A stretch of DNA of 64,000 bases from QHXM01 sp963697975 (GCA_963697975.1 OY969111.1:1674001-1738000), one strand, 5' to 3'. Positions 44,478 through 53,788 are shown, counted from the first letter of the stretch. Notes: generated from the sequence alone by a model not told the origin. A program made the numbers and translations.

Positions 44478-46286
44478 CTAATCTTTCACGACCTTGAGCT
44501 TCAATTCTTCCAACTGCGCCGGATCAACTTCTCCGGGAGCGTCAATCATCAGGTCGGCAGCCGAAGCCGTTTTCGGGAAAGCCATCAGGTCGCGGATGTT
44601 CTCAATCCCGGTCAGAGCCATCAAGAGACGTTCGATGCCGGAGGCGATGCCGCCGTGCGGCGGCGTGCCGTATTCGAGCGCGTCGAGGAAGAAGCCGAAA
44701 CGCTCGCGCGCTTTTTCCGGCGTCAGGCCCAGAGCCTTGAAGATTAGCGCCTGAACGTCGCTCTGGTGAATACGGATGGAGCCGCCCGCAGCTTCCACGC
44801 CGTTGACCACCGTGTCGTAAGCCTTCGCGCGCAATTTCCCCAGCAACTCTGTTTCGCCGCCTTCAACCGCGCGTCTCAGCAGCGGTAAGTCTTCATCGAG
44901 CGGCGAGGTGAACGGATGATGCATCGCGTAGTAGCGCCCGTCCGCCTCGTTAAACTCGAACATCGGAAACTCCGTCACCCACAGCGGCGCGTAAACATTT
45001 TCCGGGATCAGCTTCTCGCGGCGCGCAACTTCGTTTCTGAGAGCGCCGAGACTCGCCGCCACCGTTTTCGATTTGCCTGCGACGATCAGCACGGCATCAT
45101 TCTTCTTTGCCCCGGCTGCGCTTCCCATCCGTTCAATCGTCTCCTGTCCCAACACCTTTAAGAGCGACGAAGAGAGTTCATCGCCGAGTTTTATCCAGGC
45201 CAGCGCAGTCGCACCGTAACGCTTCACGAACTCCTGCAACTCGTCCAGAGTTTTCCGTGAAAGGGTCGCGCCATTCGCGACGACGATTCCCTTAATCTCT
45301 CCACCGCCCTCCAGCGTTGCAGCGAAAGGAGCAAACGTCGTTCCTTCTAACGCGCCGGACAAATCGCGCAACTCCATCCCGAACCGCAGGTCAGGCTTGT
45401 CCGAACCGTAACGCTTCATCGCGTCCGCGTAAGACAGCCGCTGAAACGGCACGGGCAAATCAACGCCAACCAACTTGAAGACGCGCGCGAACAATCCTTC
45501 GACGAGCCTGTACACCTGTTCGGTCGTGGCAAAGCTCATCTCAACGTCGAGCTGCGTGAACTCCGGTTGTCGGTCCGCTCGCAAATCCTCGTCGCGGAAG
45601 CAGCGCGCGATCTGGTAATACTTATCCAACCCGGCAATCATGCAAAGCTGCTTGAAGAGTTGCGGCGATTGCGGCAGCGCGAAGAACTTGCCCGGCTGAA
45701 TGCGCGAGGGCACAACGTAGTCACGCGCGCCTTCGGGCGTGGATTTAATCAAGATGGGCGTCTCGATTTCCGTAAAGCTCTTCTCGTCCATGTAGCGGCG
45801 AATCTCCGCGACTACACGATGACGCAATCGCAAATTCGCTTGAAGCTGCGGGCGACGAAGATCAAGGTAACGATACTTCAAACGCAGGTCTTCGCTCGCC
45901 AGTTGATCGGAAGAAGTCGGCTCAATCTGGAAGGGCGTCGTGCGTGCGTCATTAAGCACGAGAATCTCACGCGCGCTCACCTCCACATCGCCCGTCGTGA
46001 TTTTCGGGTTGCGCTGGTTCTCCGCACGCAGCACGACTTCGCCCGTGACGGCAATCACGTATTCGCCGCGCACATCCTTTGCTTTAGCGTGTGCCTCGCG
46101 CGCACTCTCTTCGTTGAAGACGACCTGCGTGATGCCATCGCGGTCGCGCAAATCAACAAACGTCAAAGGGCCAAAGTCGCGCCGACGCGCCACCCAGCCC
46201 ATCAGGGTGACAATCTTTCCGACATCTTCCACGCGCAAAGCGCCGCATGAATGTGTGCGTTCTGTGTTTCCTAAATTATCTAACAT
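44478..46286 (-). CDS. aspS: Aspartate-tRNA ligase
   Basis: 602 residues. Bacterial-type class II enzyme with the N-terminal OB fold (GWVARRRDFGPLTFVDLRD), motif 2 FRDEDLRADRQPEFTQLD, the GAD insertion about 300-420, and motif 3 GIASGIERLLMALTG near 545. Attaches aspartate to tRNA; whether it also charges tRNA-Asn cannot be told here. Length normal, ATG start at 46286. Confidence 0.96.
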   Translation of the reverse strand: MLDNLGNTERTHSCGALRVEDVGKIVTLMGWVARRRDFGPLTFVDLRDRDGITQVVFNEESAREAHAKAKDVRGEYVIAVTGEVVLRAENQRNPKITTGDVEVSAREILVLNDARTTPFQIEPTSSDQLASEDLRLKYRYLDLRRPQLQANLRLRHRVVAEIRRYMDEKSFTEIETPILIKSTPEGARDYVVPSRIQPGKFFALPQSPQLFKQLCMIAGLDKYYQIARCFRDEDLRADRQPEFTQLDVEMSFATTEQVYRLVEGLFARVFKLVGVDLPVPFQRLSYADAMKRYGSDKPDLRFGMELRDLSGALEGTTFAPFAATLEGGGEIKGIVVANGATLSRKTLDELQEFVKRYGATALAWIKLGDELSSSLLKVLGQETIERMGSAAGAKKNDAVLIVAGKSKTVAASLGALRNEVARREKLIPENVYAPLWVTEFPMFEFNEADGRYYAMHHPFTSPLDEDLPLLRRAVEGGETELLGKLRAKAYDTVVNGVEAAGGSIRIHQSDVQALIFKALGLTPEKARERFGFFLDALEYGTPPHGGIASGIERLLMALTGIENIRDLMAFPKTASAADLMIDAPGEVDPAQLEELKLKVVKD

Positions 46287-46348
46287 AAATCCGAAGCTTC
46301 CATCTTAAACTTAAATTTTCAGAGTTGAACTCAAACTCGACAAGAAGT

Positions 46349-46448
46349 TAGACAGGATTAACAGGATTAGCAAGATTAAGAAAACCAGATAACTCAAGAA
46401 GGTCGAGTGCTTTTAATTTTATCCTGTCAATCTTGTAAATCCTGTCTA
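46349..46448. repeat. Foldback array of 9-bp units, family D copy 1
   Basis: GACAGGATTA ACAGGATTA GCAAGATTAAG and the inverse TTATCCTGTCAATCTTGTAAATCCTGTCTATT. The right arm contains the TAG stop of the minus-strand DUF1572 gene. Confidence 0.9.
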
Positions 46449-47054
46449 TTTCTTCTCAGTATCGGAGATAAATTTTTGCGGCGCGTCGAAGCGATTCTGT
46501 TCCGAAGCGCCTTCAGTCGCCTTCTCTTTCAGGTAAGCATTGAACTCACTGGAGCGATTGCGCGGAATGCTCAGACTCTGCCAGCCGGTTGATTTGAAAT
46601 GCTTCGCCAGAAAAACGATCTGCCCGATGTGATAACCGTAGTGCGTCATCTGCCGGTTGATGGCTTTAACGACCGTGTGCGCCTCGCCGCGAATCAGAAC
46701 CGTCTTCATCAAATCTTCAGGCTGCAAGGATTCGATTGCATTGAACACGCAGGCCCAGCCCTTCTCCCACTGCGCGAGCATTTCATCTCTGGTCGTTTCG
46801 GGCGTGATGACGAACTCCATGTCACGATTACGGTCAGGTTTCTCCCCGTCGGTCGTCAAAAAGTCCGTCCAGCGCGAGAGCATGTTTCCGACCATATGCT
46901 TGATGATGACGGCAATGCTGTTAGCTTCTTCGTCTATGGCGCGAAAGAATTCCTCATCGGTGACTTGCCCGAACGCACCTTCGGCCAGCTTCTTGTAGCC
47001 GCGAAAATTCAAAACGGCGTCTTCGAGATAATGTTTGGCAAGCGAATTTTCCAT
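46446..47054 (-). CDS. DUF1572 (DinB-like) protein
   Basis: 202 residues from ATG 47054. A four-helix DinB/DUF1572 architecture with the metal-type His residues: VIIKHMVGNMLSRW about 50 and QMTHYGYHIGQIVFLAKH about 135-155. The family is thought to bind metal or a thiol; enzymatic role is not known for this branch. Directly downstream of hisS on the minus strand. Stop lies in a D-family repeat. Confidence 0.88.
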   Translation of the reverse strand: MENSLAKHYLEDAVLNFRGYKKLAEGAFGQVTDEEFFRAIDEEANSIAVIIKHMVGNMLSRWTDFLTTDGEKPDRNRDMEFVITPETTRDEMLAQWEKGWACVFNAIESLQPEDLMKTVLIRGEAHTVVKAINRQMTHYGYHIGQIVFLAKHFKSTGWQSLSIPRNRSSEFNAYLKEKATEGASEQNRFDAPQKFISDTEKK

Positions 47055-47089
47055 AATCAACCTTGTAGGGACAGGGCCTGTCCCTGCAT

Positions 47090-48508
47090 CTACAGTTTTA
47101 ATGCCTCTCGAATGGTCGCGGCAACGCGGTCGCTGGAGAGCGTCTGTTGGTCTCCCGTGTTCAGATTCTTGAGCGCGACTTCACGACGCGCACGCTCCTC
47201 TTCGCCGACGACCGCCACGAACGGGATGCCGCGCGACGAAGCATACTTGAATTGCTTTCCAATCTTGTCCGCTTCCGGGTACAAATCAACGCGTAGCCCA
47301 GCAGTGCGTAGTTCCATCGCCAGCGCGAGTGAATCGTTGATTGATTCCTCGTTCCAGATCGTTACCATCACATCAGCCGGAGCATTAACAAGCTCTGGCG
47401 GGAACATCTCGCGCTCTGTCATCACGACGATGATGCGCTCCAATCCGAGAGAGAAGCCGCACGCCGGAACGCCCTGTCCCGAAAATATCCCGACCAGATT
47501 ATCGTAACGCCCGCCGCCGCCGAGACTCCCCATGAGACCGGGCACGTTGACTTCCATAATTGCGCCCGTGTAGTACGAAAGCCCACGCGCAAGCGACGGG
47601 TCAACTTCAACTTTTCCTTTTGCTTGGGTTTTATTTACAAGCTCAAGTATTGTTTTTAACTCATGAAGTCCTTTCTGCCCATCGCCATGTCCATTTATAA
47701 ATTCGCTGATTTTCCTTAATGACCCTTCATTCACTTCAGTTCTTTCTTTTTCATTAAAGTCACCGCGTACTTGAATCTCTACGTTCTCAAAACCTTTCAT
47801 GACGGAAACAAACATTACATCTAAAAGAAACTCGGCGACTTTCTTCTGTTCCTCAGTCAAGAAAATTCTTCGTTCTTCAAACTCTCGAATAACCCCCTCG
47901 CGCCCAATTTTATCTAGCTTGTCTAAAGCTACAAGTGCGTCGCCGTGCTTGTCTGATGGAATGCCAGCCGCATCCAAGATGCCGTCTAAGACTTGGCGGT
48001 GATTCAATCGAATCGTGAAATCATTAAAACCTAACTTGATTAAAACATCGCTAACGGCAGCGCATAACTCCGCTTCGACAATCATGGAGCGCGAGCCGAG
48101 CGCGTCAACGTCGCACTGGTAAAATTCCCTGAACCTCCCGCGCGCCGGACGATCAGCGCGCCAGACGGGTTGAATCTGGTAACGCTTGAAGAATTTCGGG
48201 AGCTTGTCTTTGTACTCCGCGACGACGCGCGCCAGCGGCACGGTTAAATCGTAGCGCAAGGCGAGGTCTGCAACGCCGGTCTTCTCATGCTCGCCCCGCT
48301 TCAGGATTTTGAAGATGAGTTGATTGCCCTCTTCGCCATACTTCCCCATCAGCGTTTCGATATTCTCGACCGCCGGAGTCTCCAGTGGCTCGAAGCCGTA
48401 GCGCTCGTACACTTCCTTGATGATGCCGATGACGTATTCGCGCCGCCTGACATCTGCTGGAAGAAAATCGCGCATCCCGCGCGCCGGTTGTGTCTTGCCC
48501 GTTGCCAT
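47090..48508 (-). CDS. hisS: Histidine-tRNA ligase, with AT-rich mosaic middle
   Basis: 472 residues. Class II motifs are complete: GVADLALRYDLTVPLARVVAEY (motif 1), WRADRPARGRFREFYQCDVD (motif 2) and the LARGLSYYTGAI / GFSLGLERIIVVM end (motif 3). Longer than the usual bacterial HisRS (about 420) by an insertion-like region (FEERRIFLTEEQKKVAEFLLD ... GDGQKGLHELKTILELVNK), as in archaeal/eukaryote-like enzymes. Codons in 47640-48060 are clearly AT-richer than the flanks. Start overlaps by one base (TAATG) the stop of the PagL-like gene. Functional, full length. Confidence 0.95.
   Translation of the reverse strand: MATGKTQPARGMRDFLPADVRRREYVIGIIKEVYERYGFEPLETPAVENIETLMGKYGEEGNQLIFKILKRGEHEKTGVADLALRYDLTVPLARVVAEYKDKLPKFFKRYQIQPVWRADRPARGRFREFYQCDVDALGSRSMIVEAELCAAVSDVLIKLGFNDFTIRLNHRQVLDGILDAAGIPSDKHGDALVALDKLDKIGREGVIREFEERRIFLTEEQKKVAEFLLDVMFVSVMKGFENVEIQVRGDFNEKERTEVNEGSLRKISEFINGHGDGQKGLHELKTILELVNKTQAKGKVEVDPSLARGLSYYTGAIMEVNVPGLMGSLGGGGRYDNLVGIFSGQGVPACGFSLGLERIIVVMTEREMFPPELVNAPADVMVTIWNEESINDSLALAMELRTAGLRVDLYPEADKIGKQFKYASSRGIPFVAVVGEEERARREVALKNLNTGDQQTLSSDRVAATIREALKL
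47640..48060 (-). other. Low-GC segment inside hisS
   Basis: By eye, this 420-base stretch is near 40% GC, while the rest of hisS and its neighbours are near 58%. It codes for residues about 150-290, which covers the HisRS insertion region. The frame is intact. A recombination patch from another lineage is likely. Confidence 0.6.
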
Positions 48509-49251
48509 TACTTAAAGACGGAGAAGCCCGCGTAAAAGATAAACTGATTCAAGCCGCGATTCGACCCTGAACGGTCGCCGTTCGAGATGTGATGAAAGCG
48601 CACGCCGAAGTTGACGGCGCGTCTCTCCGAAGTAAAAACACGCAAGCCCCCTCCGGCCTCGCCAACCAGAGCCAGCCCACCAGAATCGGGCAAGGGCATC
48701 GATTCACTGAAACCCAACAGGCCGCCGTTGACGTGAATGAACGGCTTAATGTGCGAGTTGTTCCTAAAGTCGAGTTGCAGGCCCAGCGGTGTGACGCCGA
48801 CGCCGTAGGTCGTCCCGCGTCTGAAAGTCGTGACCGTTCCCGCAGGCGTGGTCGTGACCGTCGTTTGCTCTATGTTCCCCGTCGCAACGGCCAGCGGAAT
48901 CATATCGAGCGTGTACTGCAAAGCCACGCTCCGGTTCGCCGCCAGCGTTCGCCCGTAACGAAATGCGGCAATGACGAACCGGCGATCACTCGCTTCGGCG
49001 TCTGTTAATCCGCCAAAGATGGTCGTCGCCGTAAATGCGCCGCCGCCCCAGAAACCGAACTCATTGTCGCCCTTCTTCAATCTGTATGGCGAATCGTTTT
49101 GAGGAGCGCTCCGGCTCGCTGACGAGCTTGTCTCAGACGCAGAGCTATCAAGAGCGGCGCTATTCTTCGCCACCTCCTGCGCGCTGATGGAAACTGCACC
49201 GACCACAATCATGAGCAAACTGATGAGTGTAATCCTGAGAGGGATCTGCAT
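48508..49251 (-). CDS. Acyloxyacyl hydrolase, PagL-like lipid A deacylase
   Basis: 247 residues from ATG 49251 (AAGGAG about 10 nt upstream), with a signal peptide (LRITLISLLMIVVGAVSISA); the alternative start at 49308 overlaps the stop of the next gene. An outer-membrane beta-barrel with strand FGVRFHHISNGDRSGSNRGLN and ending FYAGFSVFK, matching the PagL pattern F-x-H-x-S-N in which His and Ser form the catalytic pair. Removes an acyl chain from lipid A in the family. Operon: gamma-CA, this gene, hisS. An envelope role is likely. Confidence 0.8.
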   Translation of the reverse strand: MQIPLRITLISLLMIVVGAVSISAQEVAKNSAALDSSASETSSSASRSAPQNDSPYRLKKGDNEFGFWGGGAFTATTIFGGLTDAEASDRRFVIAAFRYGRTLAANRSVALQYTLDMIPLAVATGNIEQTTVTTTPAGTVTTFRRGTTYGVGVTPLGLQLDFRNNSHIKPFIHVNGGLLGFSESMPLPDSGGLALVGEAGGGLRVFTSERRAVNFGVRFHHISNGDRSGSNRGLNQFIFYAGFSVFK

Positions 49252-49304
49252 TCTCTTTCGGTCTCCTTCAATCGTTGTTTTAGAAAACTTGTTTTCGCGG
49301 CGGC

Positions 49305-49811
49305 TCATTCGCGGTACATTCGGATGTACCCGACATAGTTTTGCCAGAAGACATCAAGCCCCGCCACCTCTTCATCAGTCAGCGGTCTTTTGACGCGCGC
49401 GGGCGCTCCCATCACGAGCGAGCGCGGCGGAATCTGTGTGCCGGGTGATAGAAGTGAGCCTGCGGCGACGAGCGATTGCGCGCCGACTCTCACTCCGTCC
49501 ATCACAATCGAGCCGATGCCAACGAGGCTTCCTCGCTCGACATAGCAACCATGCAACGTGACGTTGTGCCCGACGGTCACTTCGTCTTCAAGGATGGTCG
49601 CGTGCGTTCCGTTTGAGACGTGGATGACTGTCCCGTCCTGAATGTTTGTGCGATTGCCGATGCGTATGTGAAAGACATCGCCGCGCACGACCGCGTTGAA
49701 CCAGACGCTTGACTCTTCGCCGATGTGGACATCGCCGATAACTTGTGCGCTCTCTTCGATGAAAGCTGTCGGATGAATCTGCGGGTGCGTGCCGCGAAAC
49801 GGTTTTATCAT
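49305..49811 (-). CDS. Gamma-carbonic anhydrase-like hexapeptide protein
   Basis: 168 residues. Left-handed beta-helix of hexapeptide repeats with the family's metal-type His residues (SNGTHATILEDEVTVGHNVTLHGC). Signature IGDVHIGEESSVWFNAVVRGDV. The catalytic role is known only in some members. The stop overlaps the upstream in-frame start of the PagL-like gene by an ATGA. First gene of the minus-strand group. Confidence 0.92.
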   Translation of the reverse strand: MIKPFRGTHPQIHPTAFIEESAQVIGDVHIGEESSVWFNAVVRGDVFHIRIGNRTNIQDGTVIHVSNGTHATILEDEVTVGHNVTLHGCYVERGSLVGIGSIVMDGVRVGAQSLVAAGSLLSPGTQIPPRSLVMGAPARVKRPLTDEEVAGLDVFWQNYVGYIRMYRE

Positions 49812-50039
49812 AATCCTTGTGCAGGGATTGCTTGCTTGTCGCTGCGCTCTTCAGACGAAGCGGAAACGGTAACATGAGCTATAGAGGCTGGGCAAGGAAG
49901 GCACTCTTCGCTCGCTGCCTTCGGTCATAAATCGAGAGCGATTGAAAGATGATTAAGCCGTACTTTGTCGGATAATGCACGGGTTATGCGCTACAATGAG
50001 CGGCAATCGAAGTCCAATCCGGGAGGTGAGAGACGGCGA

Positions 50040-50504
50040 ATGCACCCGAACGAAAATCTAATCGAAACCTTCTACACATCGTTTCAAAAATTGGACGCCG
50101 AAGCGATGGTGCGTTGCTATCATCCGGACATTCGTTTTTCCGATCCGGTCTTCCCCGTTTTAGCTGGCTCGGAAGCCGGTAAGATGTGGAGGATGTTATG
50201 CTCGCAGGCCAAAAACTTTGAGCTGACATTTTCTGATATTCAGGCGAATGACCAAACGGGGAAAGCTCATTGGGAAGCTCAATATGACTTTTCCGCCACC
50301 GGGCGCAGAGTTCACAACAAGATAGACGCCGAGTTCGAGTTTCGAGACGGGAAGATCATCAGGCACACGGACACTTTCGATTTTTGGAAGTGGAGCCGCA
50401 TGGCCTTAGGCCCGGTCGGATTCCTCTTAGGCTGGACGCCGCTCGTCCGCAAAAAAGTTCAAAGACAAGCTCGCGAGCGCTTATCGAGATTCATGGACTC
50501 GTAG
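50040..50504 (+). CDS. Nuclear transport factor 2-like (SnoaL-type) protein
   Basis: 154 residues from ATG 50040, GGAGGTGAG about 11 nt upstream; a longer frame from 49965 has no ribosome site. SnoaL-like fold: LIETFYTSFQKLDAEAMVRCYHPDIRFSDPVF then WEAQYDFSATGRRVHNKIDAEFEFRDGKIIRHTDTFD. Cytoplasmic; the role of the pocket is not known. A C-terminal hydrophobic helix (LGPVGFLLGWTPLV) might be a membrane touch. Confidence 0.85.
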   Translation: MHPNENLIETFYTSFQKLDAEAMVRCYHPDIRFSDPVFPVLAGSEAGKMWRMLCSQAKNFELTFSDIQANDQTGKAHWEAQYDFSATGRRVHNKIDAEFEFRDGKIIRHTDTFDFWKWSRMALGPVGFLLGWTPLVRKKVQRQARERLSRFMDS

Positions 50505-50554
50505 GCTCTTTATCGAAACACAGGCGGGCTTGAAATAATTGAAAAGGTAAATCT

Positions 50555-50770
50555 ATGAAGTACGCCGTGAGTGTCGAAGAGGGTGAAACCAGTTTTGGCG
50601 CTTATGTGCCGGATTTACCAGGCTGTGCGGCTGTGGCAGATACCAGAGAAGAAGTGCTGGAATTGATTCAGGATGCCATCGAGTTCCATCTAGAAGGATT
50701 GCGCGAAGATGGTCAGCCCATCCCTGAGCCTTCTTCGAGCATTGAATATGTTGAAGCGCGCGCCGCATGA
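50555..50770 (+). CDS. Orphan HicB-like antitoxin domain protein
   Basis: 71 residues: a HicB fold (KYAVSVEEGETSFGAYVPDLPGCAAVADTREEVLELIQDAIEFHLEGL). The usual partner HicA (a short dsRNA-binding toxin) is not encoded next to it on either side, and there is no C-terminal ribbon-helix-helix. Orphan copies are common; their function is open. Confidence 0.85.
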   Translation: MKYAVSVEEGETSFGAYVPDLPGCAAVADTREEVLELIQDAIEFHLEGLREDGQPIPEPSSSIEYVEARAA

Positions 50771-50869
50771 CAAGCCATTTTGCCTCCCCGCGATAGCACG
50801 CCCCCACGTTGACTCTATTATGACAGGCGGAATCGCTACCGCCGACTAGTGAACAAGGAGGTTCGAGCA

Positions 50870-51592
50870 ATGGGCATGAAAGCAATCAGCGCGGGGCGTG
50901 CAGCGTCGCATCCGGTTCGACGACGCCGAATCTCGGAAGGAGTGATGAGTTGCCGTCGCAAATTCCTGCGCTTCTTTCCCGGCGGATTCCACGGCGAGAA
51001 ATATATTTCGTGGGAACGCGGCTACAAGTGGGAGTCGCACGAGCGCTGGGAGGAATCGCTCGGTCAGGCGGAGTTTCGCAGGCTCTTGCGCGCGCGTGAA
51101 TTCTCCGAGGTTGCCAGCCGCGCGGTGCGGGTTGAGCAGCGCAGCCGCCACAGCATGATCTTCTCGTTCGAGAAGATGGCCCTGCGCGACGCCGTGAAAT
51201 CAGACGAGGGCGCGCGCGCGTTTGCCGAAGGTCTCTACGATTTTCTTCATGGCGCGGGGAGCGTGGCGCACAGGTTCGAGCGCTGGTGCGCGGCGGTCGC
51301 GGCGCTGCCACGAAAGCAGACGCGGGTTCTGACGTGGCCGCTCGTAACGGTGTTCGGCTTTTTAGCGCAACCGGAGACGCACATCTTCCTTAAACCAATG
51401 GTCTCGCGCGCAGCAGCCCGCGCGTATGGCTTCGACTTCCAGTACAAGTCGCGCCCGTCATGGGAAACTTATGCGAACTTCCTTGAGTTTGCCGAGACCA
51501 TCAGGCGCGATCAGCGCGACCTGCAACCACGCGACATGATAGATATTCAATCGTTCATGTGGGTTCAGGGATCGGACGAGTACGCGGAATGA
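50870..51592 (+). CDS. Conserved hypothetical protein
   Basis: 240 residues from ATG 50870, whose AAGGAGGT ribosome site (50855-50862) is among the strongest in the window. Has a GGFHGEKYISWERGYKWESHERW stretch and RPSWETYANFLEFAETIRRDQR near the end, Trp- and charge-rich, mainly helical. No signal peptide or span. Not recognised; I recall homologues in Acidobacteriota only vaguely. Follows the orphan HicB gene by about 100 nt. Confidence 0.7.
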   Translation: MGMKAISAGRAASHPVRRRRISEGVMSCRRKFLRFFPGGFHGEKYISWERGYKWESHERWEESLGQAEFRRLLRAREFSEVASRAVRVEQRSRHSMIFSFEKMALRDAVKSDEGARAFAEGLYDFLHGAGSVAHRFERWCAAVAALPRKQTRVLTWPLVTVFGFLAQPETHIFLKPMVSRAAARAYGFDFQYKSRPSWETYANFLEFAETIRRDQRDLQPRDMIDIQSFMWVQGSDEYAE

Positions 51593-51605
51593 TCGCCTAA
51601 AAAGC

Positions 51606-51732
51606 AGAAGAAATTAGACAGGATTAACAGGATTAGCAAGATTAAGAAGACAAGACAGGAAGAAGTAGCTTGATGCTTCTTCCCTTTAATCCTGTCCATC
51701 TTGTTAATCTCGGTCTATATTCTTTTCTTTTT
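51606..51732. repeat. Foldback array of 9-bp units, family D copy 2
   Basis: AGACAGGATTAACAGGATTAGCAAGATTAAG and the inverse TTTAATCCTGTCCATCTTGTTAATCTCGGTCTAT; a nested hairpin AAGAAGTAGCTTGATGCTTCTT sits in the loop. Confidence 0.9.
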
Positions 51733-51796
51733 CGATTTAGCTAATTGCCCAGGTATGTTGACACTTGCGAAGCGAGCATGAGAGAGTGCGCGCGAG

Positions 51797-52393
51797 ATGG
51801 TCGAAGCGATGAAACATAAACCAAAGAAGTGCGCCGCGTGGTGGATGATGCTCGGCCTTGCGTTGGTCGTGGCAGGCTGCGGTGGCTCGCTCTACAAGGT
51901 CAAACCGAAAATTGATGCGCCAATCGTGGAAGGCAAAGAGGCGAGCGCCAGCGGTTTCAGCGTTCGCGCCGTGCCGCTTTTGACCGACGAAGAGAGTCAG
52001 GATTTGTTTCAGGCGAATTTGCCGCTCGGCGGACTCTTGCCCGTTCGTCTGGAGATCAACAACGAGAGCGGCGCGCCGATTTCGTTCAAGCGCGTGCGCT
52101 TTCGCCTGAAGGACAGCGATGGACGCGAATGGAAACTGCGCTCGCCGAAACAGGCGGTCTCGCGCATTCTGACCGCCGACGAAGTCTATCTCTACAACCC
52201 GAACTCGCGTAAGAAATTTGAGGAAGCCGTGAGCGAGCATGCCTTCGATCTCGCGACGCCGCTCGAAGCAGGCAGGCAGCGACGCGGTTTAGTTTTCTTT
52301 CAGACGCCGAAGAAAGAGGCGGTCGCCAGCCCGCGCGGGTTGGTGCTGACCATCGAAGGACTGCCGCAGCCAGTCGAAGTAATCTTCAACTGA
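51797..52393 (+). CDS. Hypothetical lipoprotein
   Basis: 198 residues (start at 51797 or ATG 51809). Signal with lipobox (LALVVAGCGG), then a beta-rich domain (LLPVRLEINNESGAPISFKRVRFRLKDSDGREWKL), possibly an Ig-like or DUF4352-like fold. Envelope lipoprotein, unknown role. Precedes the thioesterase gene by 36 nt on the same strand. Confidence 0.75.
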   Translation: MVEAMKHKPKKCAAWWMMLGLALVVAGCGGSLYKVKPKIDAPIVEGKEASASGFSVRAVPLLTDEESQDLFQANLPLGGLLPVRLEINNESGAPISFKRVRFRLKDSDGREWKLRSPKQAVSRILTADEVYLYNPNSRKKFEEAVSEHAFDLATPLEAGRQRRGLVFFQTPKKEAVASPRGLVLTIEGLPQPVEVIFN

Positions 52394-52428
52394 CGCTTCC
52401 GGCGCGTCCTCGCTTCTCTTTATCACTT

Positions 52429-52899
52429 ATGAATGAGCAAAGTCTTCAGGAACGCTACTCGCCACATGGTACGTGCTTCGGCTGTGGCCCGATGAATGAG
52501 AAGGGTTTGCGGATTCGTAGTTTTGAACAGGAGAACGATGAAGTCGTCTGCGAGTGGCAGCCTGAAAGTTATCACGAGGCATATCCCGGAATGCTCAACG
52601 GCGGCATCATCGGGACGTTGATGGATTGCCATTCCAACTGGACTGCCGCCTGGCATCTGATGCGGCGTGGAGGGCTGGATCATGCGCCCTGCACGGTGAC
52701 GGCTGATTATGCGATCAAGCTCAAGCGACCGACGCCGACCGACGCACCGGTTAAATTAATCGCTCGCGTCGTCGAATCTGAGGATGATCGCGCTATCGTC
52801 GAAGCCGAGTTGATTGCCGGTGGGAAAATCTGCGCCACCTGTCGTGGCACATTCGTCGCAGTCAAGCCCGGACACCCGGCGTATCATCGCTGGGGATGA
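52429..52899 (+). CDS. PaaI-family hotdog thioesterase
   Basis: 156 residues. The hotdog core with the family's NGG turn: EAYPGMLNGGIIGTLMDCHSNWTAAWH, and an active Asp region in the following helix; CTVTADYAIKLKRPTP is the main strand. N-terminal CFGCGPMNEKGLRI resembles the four-hotdog thioesterases with a Cys pair. Hydrolyses acyl-CoA thioesters. The C2 repeat begins 6 nt after the stop. Confidence 0.88.
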   Translation: MNEQSLQERYSPHGTCFGCGPMNEKGLRIRSFEQENDEVVCEWQPESYHEAYPGMLNGGIIGTLMDCHSNWTAAWHLMRRGGLDHAPCTVTADYAIKLKRPTPTDAPVKLIARVVESEDDRAIVEAELIAGGKICATCRGTFVAVKPGHPAYHRWG

Positions 52900-52905
52900 A
52901 AAGCA

Positions 52906-52988
52906 GGGATGAGGGCGGAGGGATGAGGGATGAACGGAATCTGATTCAAGTTGAATCACTACGCTTTCATCCCTCATCCCTCATCCCT
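52906..52988. repeat. Foldback heptamer array, family C copy 2
   Basis: GGGATGAGGGCGGAGGGATGAGGGATGA and the inverse TCATCCCTCATCCCTCATCCC. Right arm encodes the last residues (GMRDEG) and stop of the minus-strand BtpA gene. Confidence 0.92.
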
Positions 52989-53788
52989 TTCTTTGCCGCC
53001 ATGAGACGCTCGACGCGCGGCAGTTCAATCGGGTTCGCCCAGTGACCGTCGGCTTTGAAGGATGAGCCGACGATGAAGCCGTCGGCAAAGGCGTAATAGT
53101 CGGCGAGGTTATCGGCATTGATGCCAGAGCCGAGCAAGACGGGCAGAGCGGAGCACGCTTTGGCCTCGCGCACGTCCTCAATTTTGGGCGGCTCACCCGT
53201 CACGCTGCCGGTGATGATAACCGCATCGCCGCGCATGAATTCAACCGCATGAGCCATCTCGCCAACACTGATGTCCGCCGTGATGGCGTGGGAAGAATGT
53301 TTCTTCTTGATGTCGGCCCACACCTGCACGCGTTCAGCGCCAATCAGCTTGCGATAGCGTAGAAGCTCTGCGGCTGATGCTTCAATCAAGCCTTCGTCGG
53401 CAACGTGGGCAAAGGCGTAGCCCTCGGCGCGTATGAAATCCAACCCGGCGGCGTGCGCTACAGCCATCGCTTCCGTGTTCGCGGCGGCCAGCACCTGCAC
53501 GCCGACGGGCAGCTTGCTCTCGATTTTCACCGCCTGACCGATGACGGCCATCGCCGCTACGATTTCCGGGCCGACGCTGCCGCGCAGGTAAGGCGCGTCG
53601 TGCATATTCTCAATCATCATCCCTTCCACGCCGCCCGTGCGGTAAACACGAGCCTCGCGCACGGCCAGTTCCGTCAACTCATCCACTGACAGCTTACTCA
53701 AGGGAGCGCCCGGCAACGCGCCGACATGAATCACGCCGATCACGGGTTTAGAGTTGGGGAATAAACTGTCCAGCACGCGACCGCTCAC
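52967..53788 (-). CDS. BtpA/SgcQ family TIM-barrel protein
   Basis: 273 residues from GTG 53788, which overlaps the TGA of the previous gene (GTGA). BtpA motifs: KPVIGVIHVGALPGAPLS near 13, VEGMMIENMHDAPYL about 55-70, DFIRAEGYAFAHVADEGL, and ALPVLLGSGINADNLADYYAFADGFIVGSSFK near 220-250. BtpA is known to stabilise photosystem I in cyanobacteria; homologues occur widely in non-phototrophs with unknown roles. The C-terminal residues come from the C2 repeat. Confidence 0.92.
   Translation of the reverse strand: MSGRVLDSLFPNSKPVIGVIHVGALPGAPLSKLSVDELTELAVREARVYRTGGVEGMMIENMHDAPYLRGSVGPEIVAAMAVIGQAVKIESKLPVGVQVLAAANTEAMAVAHAAGLDFIRAEGYAFAHVADEGLIEASAAELLRYRKLIGAERVQVWADIKKKHSSHAITADISVGEMAHAVEFMRGDAVIITGSVTGEPPKIEDVREAKACSALPVLLGSGINADNLADYYAFADGFIVGSSFKADGHWANPIELPRVERLMAAKKGMRDEG

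Noticed and set aside
53405..53689. Plus-strand frame opposite BtpA
   Set aside because: A shadow frame of the btpA coding sequence.
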